Positions 24,438 through 32,988 of a stretch of DNA of 64,000 nucleotides are shown here, one piece after another. The stretch is from Kiritimatiellia bacterium (lineage in GTDB: Bacteria > Verrucomicrobiota > Kiritimatiellia > JAAZAB01): NCBI GenBank assembly GCA_028718125.1, contig JAQUMN010000004.1, forward strand, positions 62,001 to 126,000. The letters are read 5' to 3'. The stretch's first letter is position 1. The number at the start of each line of letters is the position of its first letter. The notes under the pieces are model-generated. The model saw nothing but the letters and a program-made list of their open reading frames with translations, did no database searches and was not told the origin of the DNA. The translations under genes and the position numbers were made by a program.

Positions 24438-24821
24438 TCACGGCCCAAGGCGCTGCAGCAGGGAGATGAACCGCTGGTCTTTCTTGAGCAAGTCCAGGTC
24501 CCGGTCCTCGCGAATCCAGCGCGCATCCCGATAACCCAGGACGATTGCCCGCTCCAAGGACGCCAACGCCTCTTCCGCGCGGTTAAGCAGGGCGTAACTG
24601 CAGGCCAGGTTATACCAGATCAGCGACTCGCGGGGACACAGCCGGACCAGTTCCAAATCCGTCTTCAGCCCATCCTCATAGCGGCCGGCCCGCGTATACA
24701 GGTCGCCCACCGCCTTGAGCACGTCCACATCCTGCGGACAGCGCCGCGCGAGCGCTTCAAGGAAGGCCATTTCCTTGCGAAGTTCGGCATTGACTTTATG
24801 TTTCGTTTGCATGGAAGCCAC
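24438..24821 (-). CDS. Small TPR-repeat protein
   Basis: The 127-residue protein consists mainly of tetratricopeptide repeats: VLKAVGDLYTRAGRYEDGLK, SLIWYNLACSYALLNRAEEA and a degenerate third unit ending ...DLDLLKKDQRFISLLQRL. Together they form a short helical solenoid used for protein-protein contact. There is no signal peptide or membrane segment. The last unit resembles the TPR_11-like ends of Planctomycete and Verrucomicrobial proteins. The start may be Met1 or Met4. It has no neighbour indicating a partner. Confidence 0.8.
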   Translation of the reverse strand: MASMQTKHKVNAELRKEMAFLEALARRCPQDVDVLKAVGDLYTRAGRYEDGLKTDLELVRLCPRESLIWYNLACSYALLNRAEEALASLERAIVLGYRDARWIREDRDLDLLKKDQRFISLLQRLGP

Positions 24822-24853
24822 GAATCAGACGGTTAACGCCGCCATTGTTTCAT

Positions 24854-24915
24854 GTAGAGCCGACTTTACGTCGGCTTTCTTCGATACGGAATAGCCGGTA
24901 TAAAACCGGCTCTAC
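24854..24915. repeat. 62-bp cruciform-like palindrome
   Basis: GTAGAGCCG at the left end pairs with CGGCTCTAC at the right, and inside each arm lies its own hairpin: GCCGACTTTACGTCGGC and AGCCGGTATAAAACCGGCT. The fold is a three-way, cloverleaf-like structure. It lies in the gap between the TPR and amidohydrolase genes with no T-run, so it is a REP-type repeat rather than a simple terminator. Confidence 0.65.
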
Positions 24916-24963
24916 CCAAATTGTCCGCCTCTGGCGGAAAATTCATGCATTCCATCAGGCCGC

Positions 24964-25911
24964 TCAACCCGCCAGCGGCACCAGTTTGAGCGCGTTGCCT
25001 GAATAAATCTTGGCCACCACATCCGCCGGCAGACCCAGGCTATTCAAAAATTCCTGGTGTTGGTTGTCAAAATAATCGCGGGCATACAGGAGGCGGTCCT
25101 GAAACTCCAGGATAAAATCCCTGGCAAAATCAGAATCGCGCATCAGGGCGTTGGCCCCTGAACCGGCCGACCAGTCGCAATACAGATTTTCGTATTGTCT
25201 GAGCATGGTAATCAGCTTGCCGCCCGGCATGACTTTGCCCTTCGGATAGGACTCCTTGTCGTGTTTGCCATCGCCGGAAATGTGCGCCCAGAATCCCGGG
25301 GCGTGCCCCAGAAAAATCGTCCCCGGACAGGCGCGCACCGCCCGCTCGAAAGGCTCGATCCCGCCGCCGTACCAGTAAGTCGACCGCGGGTACTTAACAC
25401 CCTTGTCAAACTCGTAGTCAATATGCACGGTAACCGGCAGATGCTTCTCCCCGCAGAAGCGGAACAGCCTCAGGGCGTCGGGGTTGTCATACATCATGCG
25501 CAGCTTAAGCTCGCCGCATACGCGCACGCCGTAGATGGACACCATGGCCTGCAGATGGTCAATGGCTTCCGGCCGGCGCGGATCGGGCGCGTAGCCGAGC
25601 ACGAATTTGCCCGGCGCACGCTCGGCATAGGAAATACACCGGGCAAACGGAATGGGACCGTTCAGGTCGACTTCCGGAATGACCGCCTTGGTGGCGGGCG
25701 AATACTCGTCAGCCGGGCACTCCCAGCTCAGGAGCCAGGTAACGTCGATATGGTGCTTGGCCATATTGGCCAGGTATTTTTCCAGATTGTGCCCGTGCCA
25801 GTCGGGATGGTTATGCGCATCGATAATTTTCGGCCCGCTCGGCTGCATTTGCGGCGCCCCGGCCTTCGTTTGAATTCCATCCGGTTTTTGTTTGGCGGCT
25901 TTTTTTGTCAT
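24964..25911 (-). CDS. Amidohydrolase-2 family TIM-barrel hydrolase
   Basis: The 315-residue protein fits the amidohydrolase-related (PF04909-type) family. The metal-binding strand IIDAHNHPDWHG follows a Lys/Pro-rich N-terminal tail; VTVHIDYEFD holds the mid-barrel histidine, IFLGHAPGFWAH the next, and LLYARDYFDN is a variant of the terminal GSDxP metal site. The C-terminal LGLPADVVAKIYSGNALKLV (NALKL) closes the fold typically. Members decarboxylate or hydrolyse diverse small molecules; the substrate here is unknown. It is likely cytosolic: the first 28 residues are polar, not a signal. Minus strand, with DegT aminotransferase upstream after 118 bp. Confidence 0.85.
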   Translation of the reverse strand: MTKKAAKQKPDGIQTKAGAPQMQPSGPKIIDAHNHPDWHGHNLEKYLANMAKHHIDVTWLLSWECPADEYSPATKAVIPEVDLNGPIPFARCISYAERAPGKFVLGYAPDPRRPEAIDHLQAMVSIYGVRVCGELKLRMMYDNPDALRLFRFCGEKHLPVTVHIDYEFDKGVKYPRSTYWYGGGIEPFERAVRACPGTIFLGHAPGFWAHISGDGKHDKESYPKGKVMPGGKLITMLRQYENLYCDWSAGSGANALMRDSDFARDFILEFQDRLLYARDYFDNQHQEFLNSLGLPADVVAKIYSGNALKLVPLAG

Positions 25912-26029
25912 TTCTTTGTCATCTCCATTAACGTTCGGGCTTTACTTTACACATGCTTCATTCGCCGGTCGCGCAATGCCTGGCAACGAAGAACCGGGTA
26001 TGCGGAACAAAGAACCCTTTTGCGTGACG

Positions 26030-27304
26030 TCATTTTGCGTATGCCCGCGCCACTTTCTGGAAAATGGCGACGATATCGGCAACTTCCCGGTTGCCCCAGC
26101 TTTCACGCACGACCAGGTCAAAGTGCGTATCCAGGGCCGCCAGCGCGTTGGGACAGGGGAAAGCCCGGTCAGGATTGCCCCGGTATTGCGGCGCGGTCCA
26201 CGGCAGGGTGCTCGTGCCGAACACGCGTCGCCGGCGATACCAGTCCTGCATGTGGCAGGGATTGACATAGCGGGCACGTACCAGCAGGCCTTCGGCGGCC
26301 AATGCCTTACAGAAGGTCGCCTTATCGCAAGTTGCGGCCTCGGGATTAAACCGCAGGCGGAAATACCAGTAGCTTGGCTTGGCCCCGGCCACCGCAGGCG
26401 GGAGTGACACGGACTTCAACCCGCGCAGGCCCTTGGCAATCCGGCTGGCCAGGTCACGGCGCCGCGAGACGATCATCGGCAGTTTGCGCAACTGAACGCG
26501 CCCTATTACGGCCGACAGGTCGTTGAGATTGAAATTGAGCGATGCCACTGCATTGGTTGCGCCCGCGGGCAATCCAAACGGCTTGCCGCGATCGGAGGCC
26601 CGGCGGGCTTCCCAATAGAGTTTTTCACGGCGCGTAAACACCACGCCGCCCTGGCCGCCCGTGCAGTGATGCTTGCCAAACATCGTGGAAAAAGCGGCGA
26701 TATCACCGAACGTGCCCACCAGACGCCCATTAAGCCGCGCGCCATGCGCTTGGGCGCAATCTTCCACCACGGGCAGTTTGCGCCGGCGGGCGACTTTGAG
26801 AATACCCGGCATGTCGGCCGGTTCGCCGTAAATATGCGCCACGACAATTGCGCTCGTCCGCGGGGTGATAACGGCCGCGATTTCTTTCGGCCCGGGCGAG
26901 AACTGGCCCGGCGCGGCATCGGCAATAACCGGAATGCAGTTCATGAGCGGGATCGGCATAACGCCGCCCGGATCGGTGATCGGGCCGACAATGATTTCTG
27001 AAAAAGGTTTCAGGTTAAGGGCACGTAGGGCCACATAAACGGCCGTCGTGCCGGAATTGACGGCATCCGCATAACCGCCGCCCATGGCGTCGGCGAATTC
27101 ACGGCAATAGGCTTCTTCTTCCGGCCCGTTGTAGCCAAAGGCATTGCCGGAGGCAATGGCACGGTCAAACAAGGCATCTACGGCTGATTTCTCCTCCCGG
27201 CCAATCAGGTGGCGGTTCGGCCAGGGGGTGGTCCGTACTTTGGGGCCTCCCTGCAGGGCGAGACGAACGGCGGGCTTGACGGCGCGGCGCGAATTCTTTT
27301 TCAT
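26030..27304 (-). CDS. DegT/DnrJ/EryC1/StrS family PLP aminotransferase
   Basis: The 424-residue protein belongs to the sugar aminotransferase/dehydratase-like DegT family. Recognisable parts are EEEAYCREFADAMGGGYADA, VNSGTTAVYVALRAL, VVEDCAQAHGA, and AFSTMFGKHHCTGGQGG with the PLP-binding lysine in FGK. Such enzymes transaminate keto-sugar nucleotides or, in some clades, inositol-like substrates. AAAGGGA lies 9 nt before the ATG. No nucleotide-sugar partner is adjacent, although the amidohydrolase downstream on the same strand may be in its transcription unit. Family certain; substrate unknown. Confidence 0.92.
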   Translation of the reverse strand: MKKNSRRAVKPAVRLALQGGPKVRTTPWPNRHLIGREEKSAVDALFDRAIASGNAFGYNGPEEEAYCREFADAMGGGYADAVNSGTTAVYVALRALNLKPFSEIIVGPITDPGGVMPIPLMNCIPVIADAAPGQFSPGPKEIAAVITPRTSAIVVAHIYGEPADMPGILKVARRRKLPVVEDCAQAHGARLNGRLVGTFGDIAAFSTMFGKHHCTGGQGGVVFTRREKLYWEARRASDRGKPFGLPAGATNAVASLNFNLNDLSAVIGRVQLRKLPMIVSRRRDLASRIAKGLRGLKSVSLPPAVAGAKPSYWYFRLRFNPEAATCDKATFCKALAAEGLLVRARYVNPCHMQDWYRRRRVFGTSTLPWTAPQYRGNPDRAFPCPNALAALDTHFDLVVRESWGNREVADIVAIFQKVARAYAK

Positions 27305-27449
27305 GTCCGGGATTCCCTTTAGGTGTTAACAAACGCCCTGCAATTCAAGCATATCTTCCCGCGATGTCAATGTAAAAGAGGCATGGAAACGCGGGCAGGA
27401 AACCAGCGGCGTCGCAGTCCCTATACCCGCCCACGGCGAGGTGACCGGG

Positions 27450-27560
27450 ACACCCTCCAATATCGCGAAAAATTGGCATTCGTGCCAGGAGCAGCTTGCC
27501 CGCCATAGCCCCCTGGCGACGGCGGGAATTCCCGCGAGACCGTTTTTGACACAGCCGCAG
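27450..27560 (+). repeat. Dispersed repeat family A, copy 3
   Basis: CACCCTCCAATATCGCGAAA leads into AAAATTGGCATTCGTGCCAG, TTGCCCGCCATAG, CCCGCGAGACCGTTTTTGAC and ACAGCC, in the same order as copies at 1-105 and 20571-20640. It occupies the middle of the 430-bp gap between the divergent DegT gene and the CBM48 gene. Outside it I see only AT-rich sequence and AAAAGGAGA before the CBM48 ATG. Confidence 0.75.
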
Positions 27561-27735
27561 GAAAACTGGGGCGAAGGCGAAACGAAAATTCCGCTTGCCA
27601 ACAGAATAGCATTGACTATAATAACCGGTATCGATGCAAGAATAATTGACCTTGCGTCTTGCTTGCGGTCAAGCAGTACCGGTAAGCAAACCCTGTTGGA
27701 AACACTGACTTTGTCAGTAAAAAAGGAGAACTGCC

Positions 27736-28026
27736 ATGAGAAAAGCAATGAAAACCGCGCTTACCGCCAAACGCGTGACGTTCCGAGTCACGGCTAATCC
27801 GAAGAGCTCTGTGTCGCTTGCGGGCACGTTCAACCAGTGGGATGTTAAGCGGCATCCGATGAAAGACACCGGCGGCACCGGCACCTACACGATCACCCTG
27901 ATGCTCCCCAAGGGGGAACATGAGTACAAGTTTGTGATCAACGGGAACTGGGTCGTGGACCCCGAATGCCGCAATTGGGTCCGCAACACCTGCGGGACAC
28001 TCAATAGCGTCATCAAGGTGGAATAG
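27736..28026 (+). CDS. Stand-alone CBM48/isoamylase-N glycogen-binding protein
   Basis: The 96-residue protein is a single CBM48-type beta sandwich. The core is KRVTFRVTANPKSSVSLAGT then FNQWDVKRHPMKDTG, with KGEHEYKFVINGNWVVDPEC carrying the carbohydrate-contacting tryptophan and lysine pattern of AMPK-beta/isoamylase early-set domains. It lacks any catalytic domain. AAAAAGGAGAACTGCC precedes the ATG. Placed directly upstream of glgP, glgA and glgB, it most likely binds glycogen and may target or regulate those enzymes. About 210 bp, filled by a palindromic element, separates it from glgP. Confidence 0.88.
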   Translation: MRKAMKTALTAKRVTFRVTANPKSSVSLAGTFNQWDVKRHPMKDTGGTGTYTITLMLPKGEHEYKFVINGNWVVDPECRNWVRNTCGTLNSVIKVE

Positions 28027-28067
28027 CCGGTACTTCACCTGCGTTTTCCCAAATGGTTCAAAAGGGG

Positions 28068-28188
28068 GTAACACTCTATACCGTGTCATCTCTGAAAGCG
28101 CGAAGTAGCTCCGAGGAATCTCAAATGTGTCAACGATTTGTGGCTTAAGATTCCTCTCTTCGTTCGGAATGAATAGTAAAACTGTTAC
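28068..28188. repeat. Palindromic repeat element, 121 bp
   Basis: Outer ends GTAAC/GTTAC enclose nested arms. GAGGAATCT (28113-28121) pairs with AGATTCCTC (28148-28156), and CATCTCTGAAAGCGCGAAGT corresponds loosely to the reverse of TCTTCGTTCGGAATGAAT. The arms resemble those of the 3968-4102 element. It fills the gap between the CBM48 gene and glgP. Confidence 0.6.
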
Positions 28189-28293
28189 ACAATAGTTGCG
28201 TCTTTCGAACCATGCCCGTTTTTAAATTTGCTTTCCCGGGCCTTCCCGTGTTTTCTTCTTGAACCTCGGGCCAGAAGAGTGTTTTATCGCGGT

Positions 28294-30891
28294 ATGCAAA
28301 CACTGCAACTGTTCACAATTGCCCCCGCAATTCCCGAAAAACTCCTTTTTCTGGAAGCCCTCGCCCGCAATCTGTGGTGGTCCTGGAATCCCGATGCCAA
28401 CGAACTGTTCCGCCGGATCAACCGCGAACTCTGGAAGGAGACCAAGTTCAATCCGGTTCTGTTCCTGAGCCGCGTACCTCAGGAGCGGCTGACGGCGCTG
28501 GCCGCCGACGAAAGCTTCATGGCCCACCTGGTGCGTGTGCGCCAGGCCTTCGAGAAGGAAACCCTTCAACCGGCCGAAACGCGCAGTCCCGTGTATGCGC
28601 CAGGCGACTGCATCGCCTATTTCTGCGCCGAGTTTGGCGTCCACGAAAGCCTGCCGCTCTTTGCCGGCGGCCTGGGCGCGTTAGCCGGCGACCACCTGAA
28701 GTCCGCCTCCAACATGGGTTTGCCGCTTGTCGCTGTAGGCCTCCTGTATCGGCAGGGCTATTTCCGCCAGTACCTGAACAACGACGGCTGGCAACAGGAA
28801 GTTTATCCTGAAAACGAAATTCATAACCTGCCCCTGGAACGGGTGTTTAAGCCCGACGGCAAGCCGCTGACCGTTCACATTCCCGCACCGGGCCACGCTC
28901 TGCACGCAGCCGTTTGGAAAGTACAGGTGGGCCGTATTCCGATCATCCTGCTTGATTCCAATATCCCGGAAAATCCGCCCGATTGGCACGATGTTACCCG
29001 CCAACTATACGGCGGCGACCATCGCACGCGCCTCCTGCAGGAGATTCTGCTCGGCATCGGCGGCCTGCACGCCCTGTACGAGATGGGGCTCGAACCGCAG
29101 GTTTGCCACATGAACGAGGGCCACTCCGCATTCATAAGCCTGGAACGGCTGGCGCACCTCATGGGCAAATATGGTCTTGATAAAAAAACGGCGCTGGAAA
29201 TCATCGTGCGCACCAATGTGTTCACAACGCACACTCCCGTGGCCGCCGGCCATGACGAATTTCCCCTGGATATGCTCCGCCCGTTTTTTGAGGCTCTGCA
29301 TACGAGCATGGATGACCTGCTGAGCCTGGGCCGCGCCGCGCGCGCCGGCGACGGCGTCCCCGTCTCGATGACGGTGCTGGCTTTGCGCCTCTCGCAATAC
29401 TGCAACGGCGTCAGCCGCCTGCACGGCGCTGTGGCGCGCCGCATGTGGGCGCACCTGTGGCCCGGACGGCCGGAAGATGAAGTTCCCATCACCTCCATCA
29501 CCAATGGCGTGCACTCGCCTTCATGGTTATCGCCGGAAAATATCCTGTTATTCGACCGTTACCTTGGTCCTAAGTGGCACACCAAGCCCGGGGATGCATC
29601 CATGCTTGAGCGGATCGACCAGATTCCCGACGAGGAACTCTGGCGTGCCCACGAACTCAGCCGCGCCAGCCTGATCCGCGAATGCCGCGAATGGATGGCG
29701 CGCCAATTACATCGCCGCAACGCCGGCAAGGCCGAACTGGAAAAGGCCAATGCAATGCTCGATCCCGATATCCTGACCATCGGGTTTGCCCGGCGGTTTG
29801 CCACTTACAAGCGCGCCGGATTGTTCCTGCACGATGCGGCGCGGTTCGAGGCGTTGTTGACCGGCAAAACGCCGATTCAGGTAATCTTCGCCGGCAAGGC
29901 TCATCCGCGCGACAACGAGGGCAAGGAAATCATCCGCCAGATTGTACACTTCTCGCGGCGCGCCAAGGTCTGCCACCGGATTGTTTTTATCGAGGATTAC
30001 GATATCGACGTGGCGCGTTTCCTGGTCCAGGGCGTGGACGTGTGGCTCAATACGCCGCGCCGCCCGCTGGAAGCCAGCGGCACCTCCGGCATGAAGGCGG
30101 CCGTCAACGGCGCGCTGAACGTCAGTATCCTGGACGGCTGGTGGGACGAGGCCTACTCGCCCGAGCGCGGATGGAGTATCGGGCACGGCGAGGAATATCA
30201 AGATGCCGGTTACCAGGATGCCGTGGAAAGCCAGGCGCTCTACAATTTGATCGAGAGCGAGGTAATTCCATGCTTTTACACGCGGGTTAACGACCACTTG
30301 CCGGCGCCGTGGGTCAAGATGATGAAGGCCGCTATCAAGATGGCGTTTGTCAATTTCAGCTCTCATCGCATGGTGCGGGAATACGAGGAGCGGTTTTACA
30401 TTCCGGCCCTCCAACGGGGCCGAACGCTCCTGGCCGACAACGCGGCCGAGGCCCACGCCCTGGTCAAGCAGCACGCGCGTTTGGTCCGGCTCTGGCCGCA
30501 AATTCGCGTTGGCCATCCACGTCCGTCCCGACCTCCCGAAGAGTCGGGACTAAGCTCCATCGTCGCGGGCGGGCCGGCGACGCAGACCGAGTTGGGATGC
30601 CTGCGCGTGGGCGACGCATTTACCGTGACCGTTCCGGTGCACCTGGGCGAACTGCGCCCCGAGGAAGCGGAGGTTGAGCTCTTCTACGGCCAGGTGAATA
30701 TGAATGGCGCCATCACGGCCAGTCACCGGCAGCCGATGACCACCAACCGGAAAACGGACGATGGACAGCATATCTTCGAGTGCCGACTGGAATGCGGAAC
30801 GACCGGCCGTTACGGCTTTACCGTGCGCATCATTCCCCACGGCGACGCTTGGACGCAAAACCTGCCGGGCCTTATGACTTGGGCAGAGTAG
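28294..30891 (+). CDS. glgP: Alpha-glucan (glycogen) phosphorylase GlgP
   Basis: GlgP cleaves terminal alpha-1,4 glucose from glycogen with phosphate, giving glucose 1-phosphate. The 865-residue protein is of the bacterial type with an N-terminal DUF3417-like region (QLFTIAPAIPEKLLFLEALA, NLWWSWNPDA). It contains FGVHESLPLFAGGLGALAGD, VCHMNEGHSAF, TTHTPVAAGHDEFP and RFATYKRAGLF. EASGTSGMKAAVNGALN holds the PLP-binding lysine. The ATG at 28294 matches family starts; the ORF extension (28228) is non-coding. Residues about 742-757 (HPRPSRPPEESGLSSIV) come from a small palindromic repeat inserted in frame near the C-terminal beta domain. First enzyme of a glgP-glgA-glgB cluster. Confidence 0.94.
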   Translation: MQTLQLFTIAPAIPEKLLFLEALARNLWWSWNPDANELFRRINRELWKETKFNPVLFLSRVPQERLTALAADESFMAHLVRVRQAFEKETLQPAETRSPVYAPGDCIAYFCAEFGVHESLPLFAGGLGALAGDHLKSASNMGLPLVAVGLLYRQGYFRQYLNNDGWQQEVYPENEIHNLPLERVFKPDGKPLTVHIPAPGHALHAAVWKVQVGRIPIILLDSNIPENPPDWHDVTRQLYGGDHRTRLLQEILLGIGGLHALYEMGLEPQVCHMNEGHSAFISLERLAHLMGKYGLDKKTALEIIVRTNVFTTHTPVAAGHDEFPLDMLRPFFEALHTSMDDLLSLGRAARAGDGVPVSMTVLALRLSQYCNGVSRLHGAVARRMWAHLWPGRPEDEVPITSITNGVHSPSWLSPENILLFDRYLGPKWHTKPGDASMLERIDQIPDEELWRAHELSRASLIRECREWMARQLHRRNAGKAELEKANAMLDPDILTIGFARRFATYKRAGLFLHDAARFEALLTGKTPIQVIFAGKAHPRDNEGKEIIRQIVHFSRRAKVCHRIVFIEDYDIDVARFLVQGVDVWLNTPRRPLEASGTSGMKAAVNGALNVSILDGWWDEAYSPERGWSIGHGEEYQDAGYQDAVESQALYNLIESEVIPCFYTRVNDHLPAPWVKMMKAAIKMAFVNFSSHRMVREYEERFYIPALQRGRTLLADNAAEAHALVKQHARLVRLWPQIRVGHPRPSRPPEESGLSSIVAGGPATQTELGCLRVGDAFTVTVPVHLGELRPEEAEVELFYGQVNMNGAITASHRQPMTTNRKTDDGQHIFECRLECGTTGRYGFTVRIIPHGDAWTQNLPGLMTWAE
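30525..30550. repeat. Small GTCCCGAC palindrome inside glgP
   Basis: GTCCCGAC (30525-30532) and GTCGGGAC (30543-30550) form a hairpin that is in frame in glgP. A close relative lies at 31002-31027 (ATCCCGAC...GTCGGGAT) in the following intergenic region, and a decayed one at 41243-41269. Confidence 0.55.
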
Positions 30892-31001
30892 AAACCAGAC
30901 GACAGATGACTCGCCTGGGCGAAGCGCTCCGGCGGAACCTGGCGGACGACAGAAAACGAAGCGAACGCCCAACGTTGAATAAAACAAGGATTGGGGTTTT
31001 T

Positions 31002-31027
31002 ATCCCGACTCTCCGAGAGGTCGGGAT
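31002..31027. repeat. Small ATCCCGAC hairpin between glgP and glgA
   Basis: ATCCCGACTCT, then CCG, then AGAGGTCGGGAT gives a stem of about 11 pairs with one bulge. It has no trailing T-run. It lies in the 430-bp non-coding gap between glgP and glgA, most of whose remainder is the family B element. Confidence 0.55.
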
Positions 31028-31039
31028 GTGACCGCGTTG

Positions 31040-31272
31040 CGATATATCGGGCGTAGCCCCGATCACGCCGCTTCGACGGGTATCGGGACGAAGCTCGATG
31101 CAACCGTGTGTCGAATTCGGTTTCCGCCGGAGGCGGATTCGGAAAAGCAAGGCAAGCTTGGGCCGAATGCGGGTGCGCCGCGCGAAGCATTGGACTCGTG
31201 TCCCTGCGAGGGCGGGAAACCCGCAGGCGGACCAAGATCGCCATTGCCTTTTCCGAACCGAATTCGACACAC
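31040..31272 (+). repeat. Dispersed repeat family B (MITE-like), copy 1
   Basis: The core, 31106-31272 (167 bp), is bounded by perfect 17-bp terminal inverted repeats GTGTGTCGAATTCGGTT and AACCGAATTCGACACAC. Conserved interior blocks include TTTCCGCCGGAGGCGGATTC, GGGTGCGCCGCGCGAAGC and AAACCCGCAGGCGGACCAAG. A shared 5' flank beginning CGATATATCGGGCGTAG extends homology with copy 2. It lies between glgP and glgA and has no coding potential. Confidence 0.88.
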
Positions 31273-31322
31273 TGCCGACGGAAGGCAAGGGCCGGGCGGA
31301 ATGACAGAGGAGGAATATACCC

Positions 31323-32834
31323 GTGGCAAGCACGCACAACCCGCGCATCCTGATCGTCACGCCGGAGATCACTTATCTCCCGCACGGCATGGGCAATATG
31401 GCCAACTACCTCGTGGCCAAGGCGGGCGGACTGGCCGACGTCTCCGCGGCGCTGGTCAGCGCCCTGTTCGAGGCCGGCGCCGACGTCCACGTGGCCCTGC
31501 CGCATTATCGCCAGATGTTCAATTTCAACATCGGAAACCTGATCAGCGACGAACTGCGCGCCTACAAGACCAAGCTGCCGGACGAGCGCATCCACCTAGC
31601 CGAAGACCGCATTTTCTATTACCGCTCCAACGTCTACAACGCGCACGAGGAGGAAAACCCCAACCTGGCCCTGGCCTTCCAGCGGGAGGTGATCAACAAC
31701 ATCATCCCGCGTGTCCAGCCGAACCTGATCCATTGCAACGACTGGATGACGGGGCTCATCCCGGCCCTGGCCCGGCGCCTGAAGATTCCCTGCCTCTTCA
31801 CCGTGCACAACATCCACTCCCTGAAAACCACCCTGGCCCGCATCGAGGAAAGCGGCATAGACGCCGCCGAGTTCTGGCGCTTCCTGTATTACCAGTGGAT
31901 GCCGCACGCCTACGAGGAAAGCCGCGACCGTAATCCGGTGGATTTCCTGGTCAGCGGCATTTTTGCCGCGCACTTCATCAACACCGTCAGCCCTACGTTT
32001 CTTAATGAACTGACCGAGAGCCGGTTCGATTTCGTGGATGGCGCCCTGCGCTACGAGCTGGCCAACAAACTCGCCGCCGGCTGCGCCACGGGCATCCTGA
32101 ACGCGCCTAATCCATCCTATGACCCCGCGACCGATCCCGCCCTGCCCTGCCGCTACGGCGCAGAAGACTGTTTGCGCGGCAAGCTCAAAGCTAAGCACGC
32201 GCTCCAGAAACAGGTGGAACTGGCGCGCGCCGACACCTCGCCGCTTTTCTTCTGGCCGTCGCGCTTGGACCCGGTCCAGAAAGGCTGCCAACTGTTGGCC
32301 GACATCCTTTTTGCGGTGGTGGATAAGTACCGGCGCGAGGGCTTGCAGATTGTCTTTGTGGCCAACGGCTCGTTCCAGACCAATTTCCACGACATCGTCC
32401 GCCGGCACAGCCTGCAATCTCGCGTGGCAGTCTGTAATTTCAGCGAAAGCCTGTCGCGCCTGGCCTATGCGGCCTCCGATTTCGTGCTCATGCCGTCCCG
32501 GTTCGAGCCCTGCGGCCTGCCGCAGATGATCAGTTGCAAGTACGGGAGTCTGCCGTTGGCGCACGACACGGGCGGCATTCACGACACGATTACGCCGCTG
32601 GATATCGGAAAAAACACCGGGAACGGATTTCTGTTCCGCGATTACGACCGCCAGGCCCTGAGCTGGGGCTTTGACCAAGCTATGGCGTTTTTCCGCCAGC
32701 CTGAGGACGTGCGCACGCAGCAGATCGCCCGGATTATGCGCGACAGCGCCGAACGCTTCACGCACCCCGTCACGGCCAGGAAATATCTCCAACTTTACGA
32801 AACTATGCTGGACCGGCCGTTGATCCGGGGATAG
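31323..32834 (+). CDS. glgA: Glycogen synthase GlgA (GT5)
   Basis: GlgA transfers glucose from ADP- or UDP-glucose to the growing alpha-1,4 glucan. The 503-residue GT-B protein has the GT5 KxGGLAD signature as AKAGGLADVSAAL near residue 37, IHCNDWMTGLIPAL, FWPSRLDPVQKGCQLL, and the C-terminal acceptor-site PSRFEPCGLPQMISCKYGSL plus HDTGGIHDT. It uses a GTG start at 31323 with AGAGGAGGAA about 10 nt upstream. glgB follows after 150 bp. The sequence is closer to the eukaryote-like or PVC GT5 forms than to E. coli GlgA, consistent with the branching enzyme beside it. Confidence 0.93.
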   Translation: MASTHNPRILIVTPEITYLPHGMGNMANYLVAKAGGLADVSAALVSALFEAGADVHVALPHYRQMFNFNIGNLISDELRAYKTKLPDERIHLAEDRIFYYRSNVYNAHEEENPNLALAFQREVINNIIPRVQPNLIHCNDWMTGLIPALARRLKIPCLFTVHNIHSLKTTLARIEESGIDAAEFWRFLYYQWMPHAYEESRDRNPVDFLVSGIFAAHFINTVSPTFLNELTESRFDFVDGALRYELANKLAAGCATGILNAPNPSYDPATDPALPCRYGAEDCLRGKLKAKHALQKQVELARADTSPLFFWPSRLDPVQKGCQLLADILFAVVDKYRREGLQIVFVANGSFQTNFHDIVRRHSLQSRVAVCNFSESLSRLAYAASDFVLMPSRFEPCGLPQMISCKYGSLPLAHDTGGIHDTITPLDIGKNTGNGFLFRDYDRQALSWGFDQAMAFFRQPEDVRTQQIARIMRDSAERFTHPVTARKYLQLYETMLDRPLIRG

Positions 32835-32837
32835 CGA

Positions 32838-32866
32838 CCAGACGACAGACGACGGACGACAGACAC
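32838..32866 (+). repeat. Heptamer tandem repeat (GACGACA)n after glgA
   Basis: CCAGACGACAGACGACGGACGACAGAC is about four copies of GACGACR. It is the opposite strand sense of the longer array at 33051-33113, so the two arms could pair around the glgB start. A related heptamer (CGCCAGA) array occurs in mfd. Confidence 0.65.
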
Positions 32867-32988
32867 CAGCCATGAGAAGAAAGAAAGCGCACGGAAAACC
32901 AGATGTGATCAACACGTGATTCGTAGCCACGCCGGCTTGTCCCGCCGAAGCGGATTCGCGCTAGCGGATGAGGACGTGGAGTAATTTC

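Noticed and set aside
31596-32930. 444-aa minus-strand ORF
   Set aside because: Shadow of glgA; the GT5 motifs on the plus strand are decisive.
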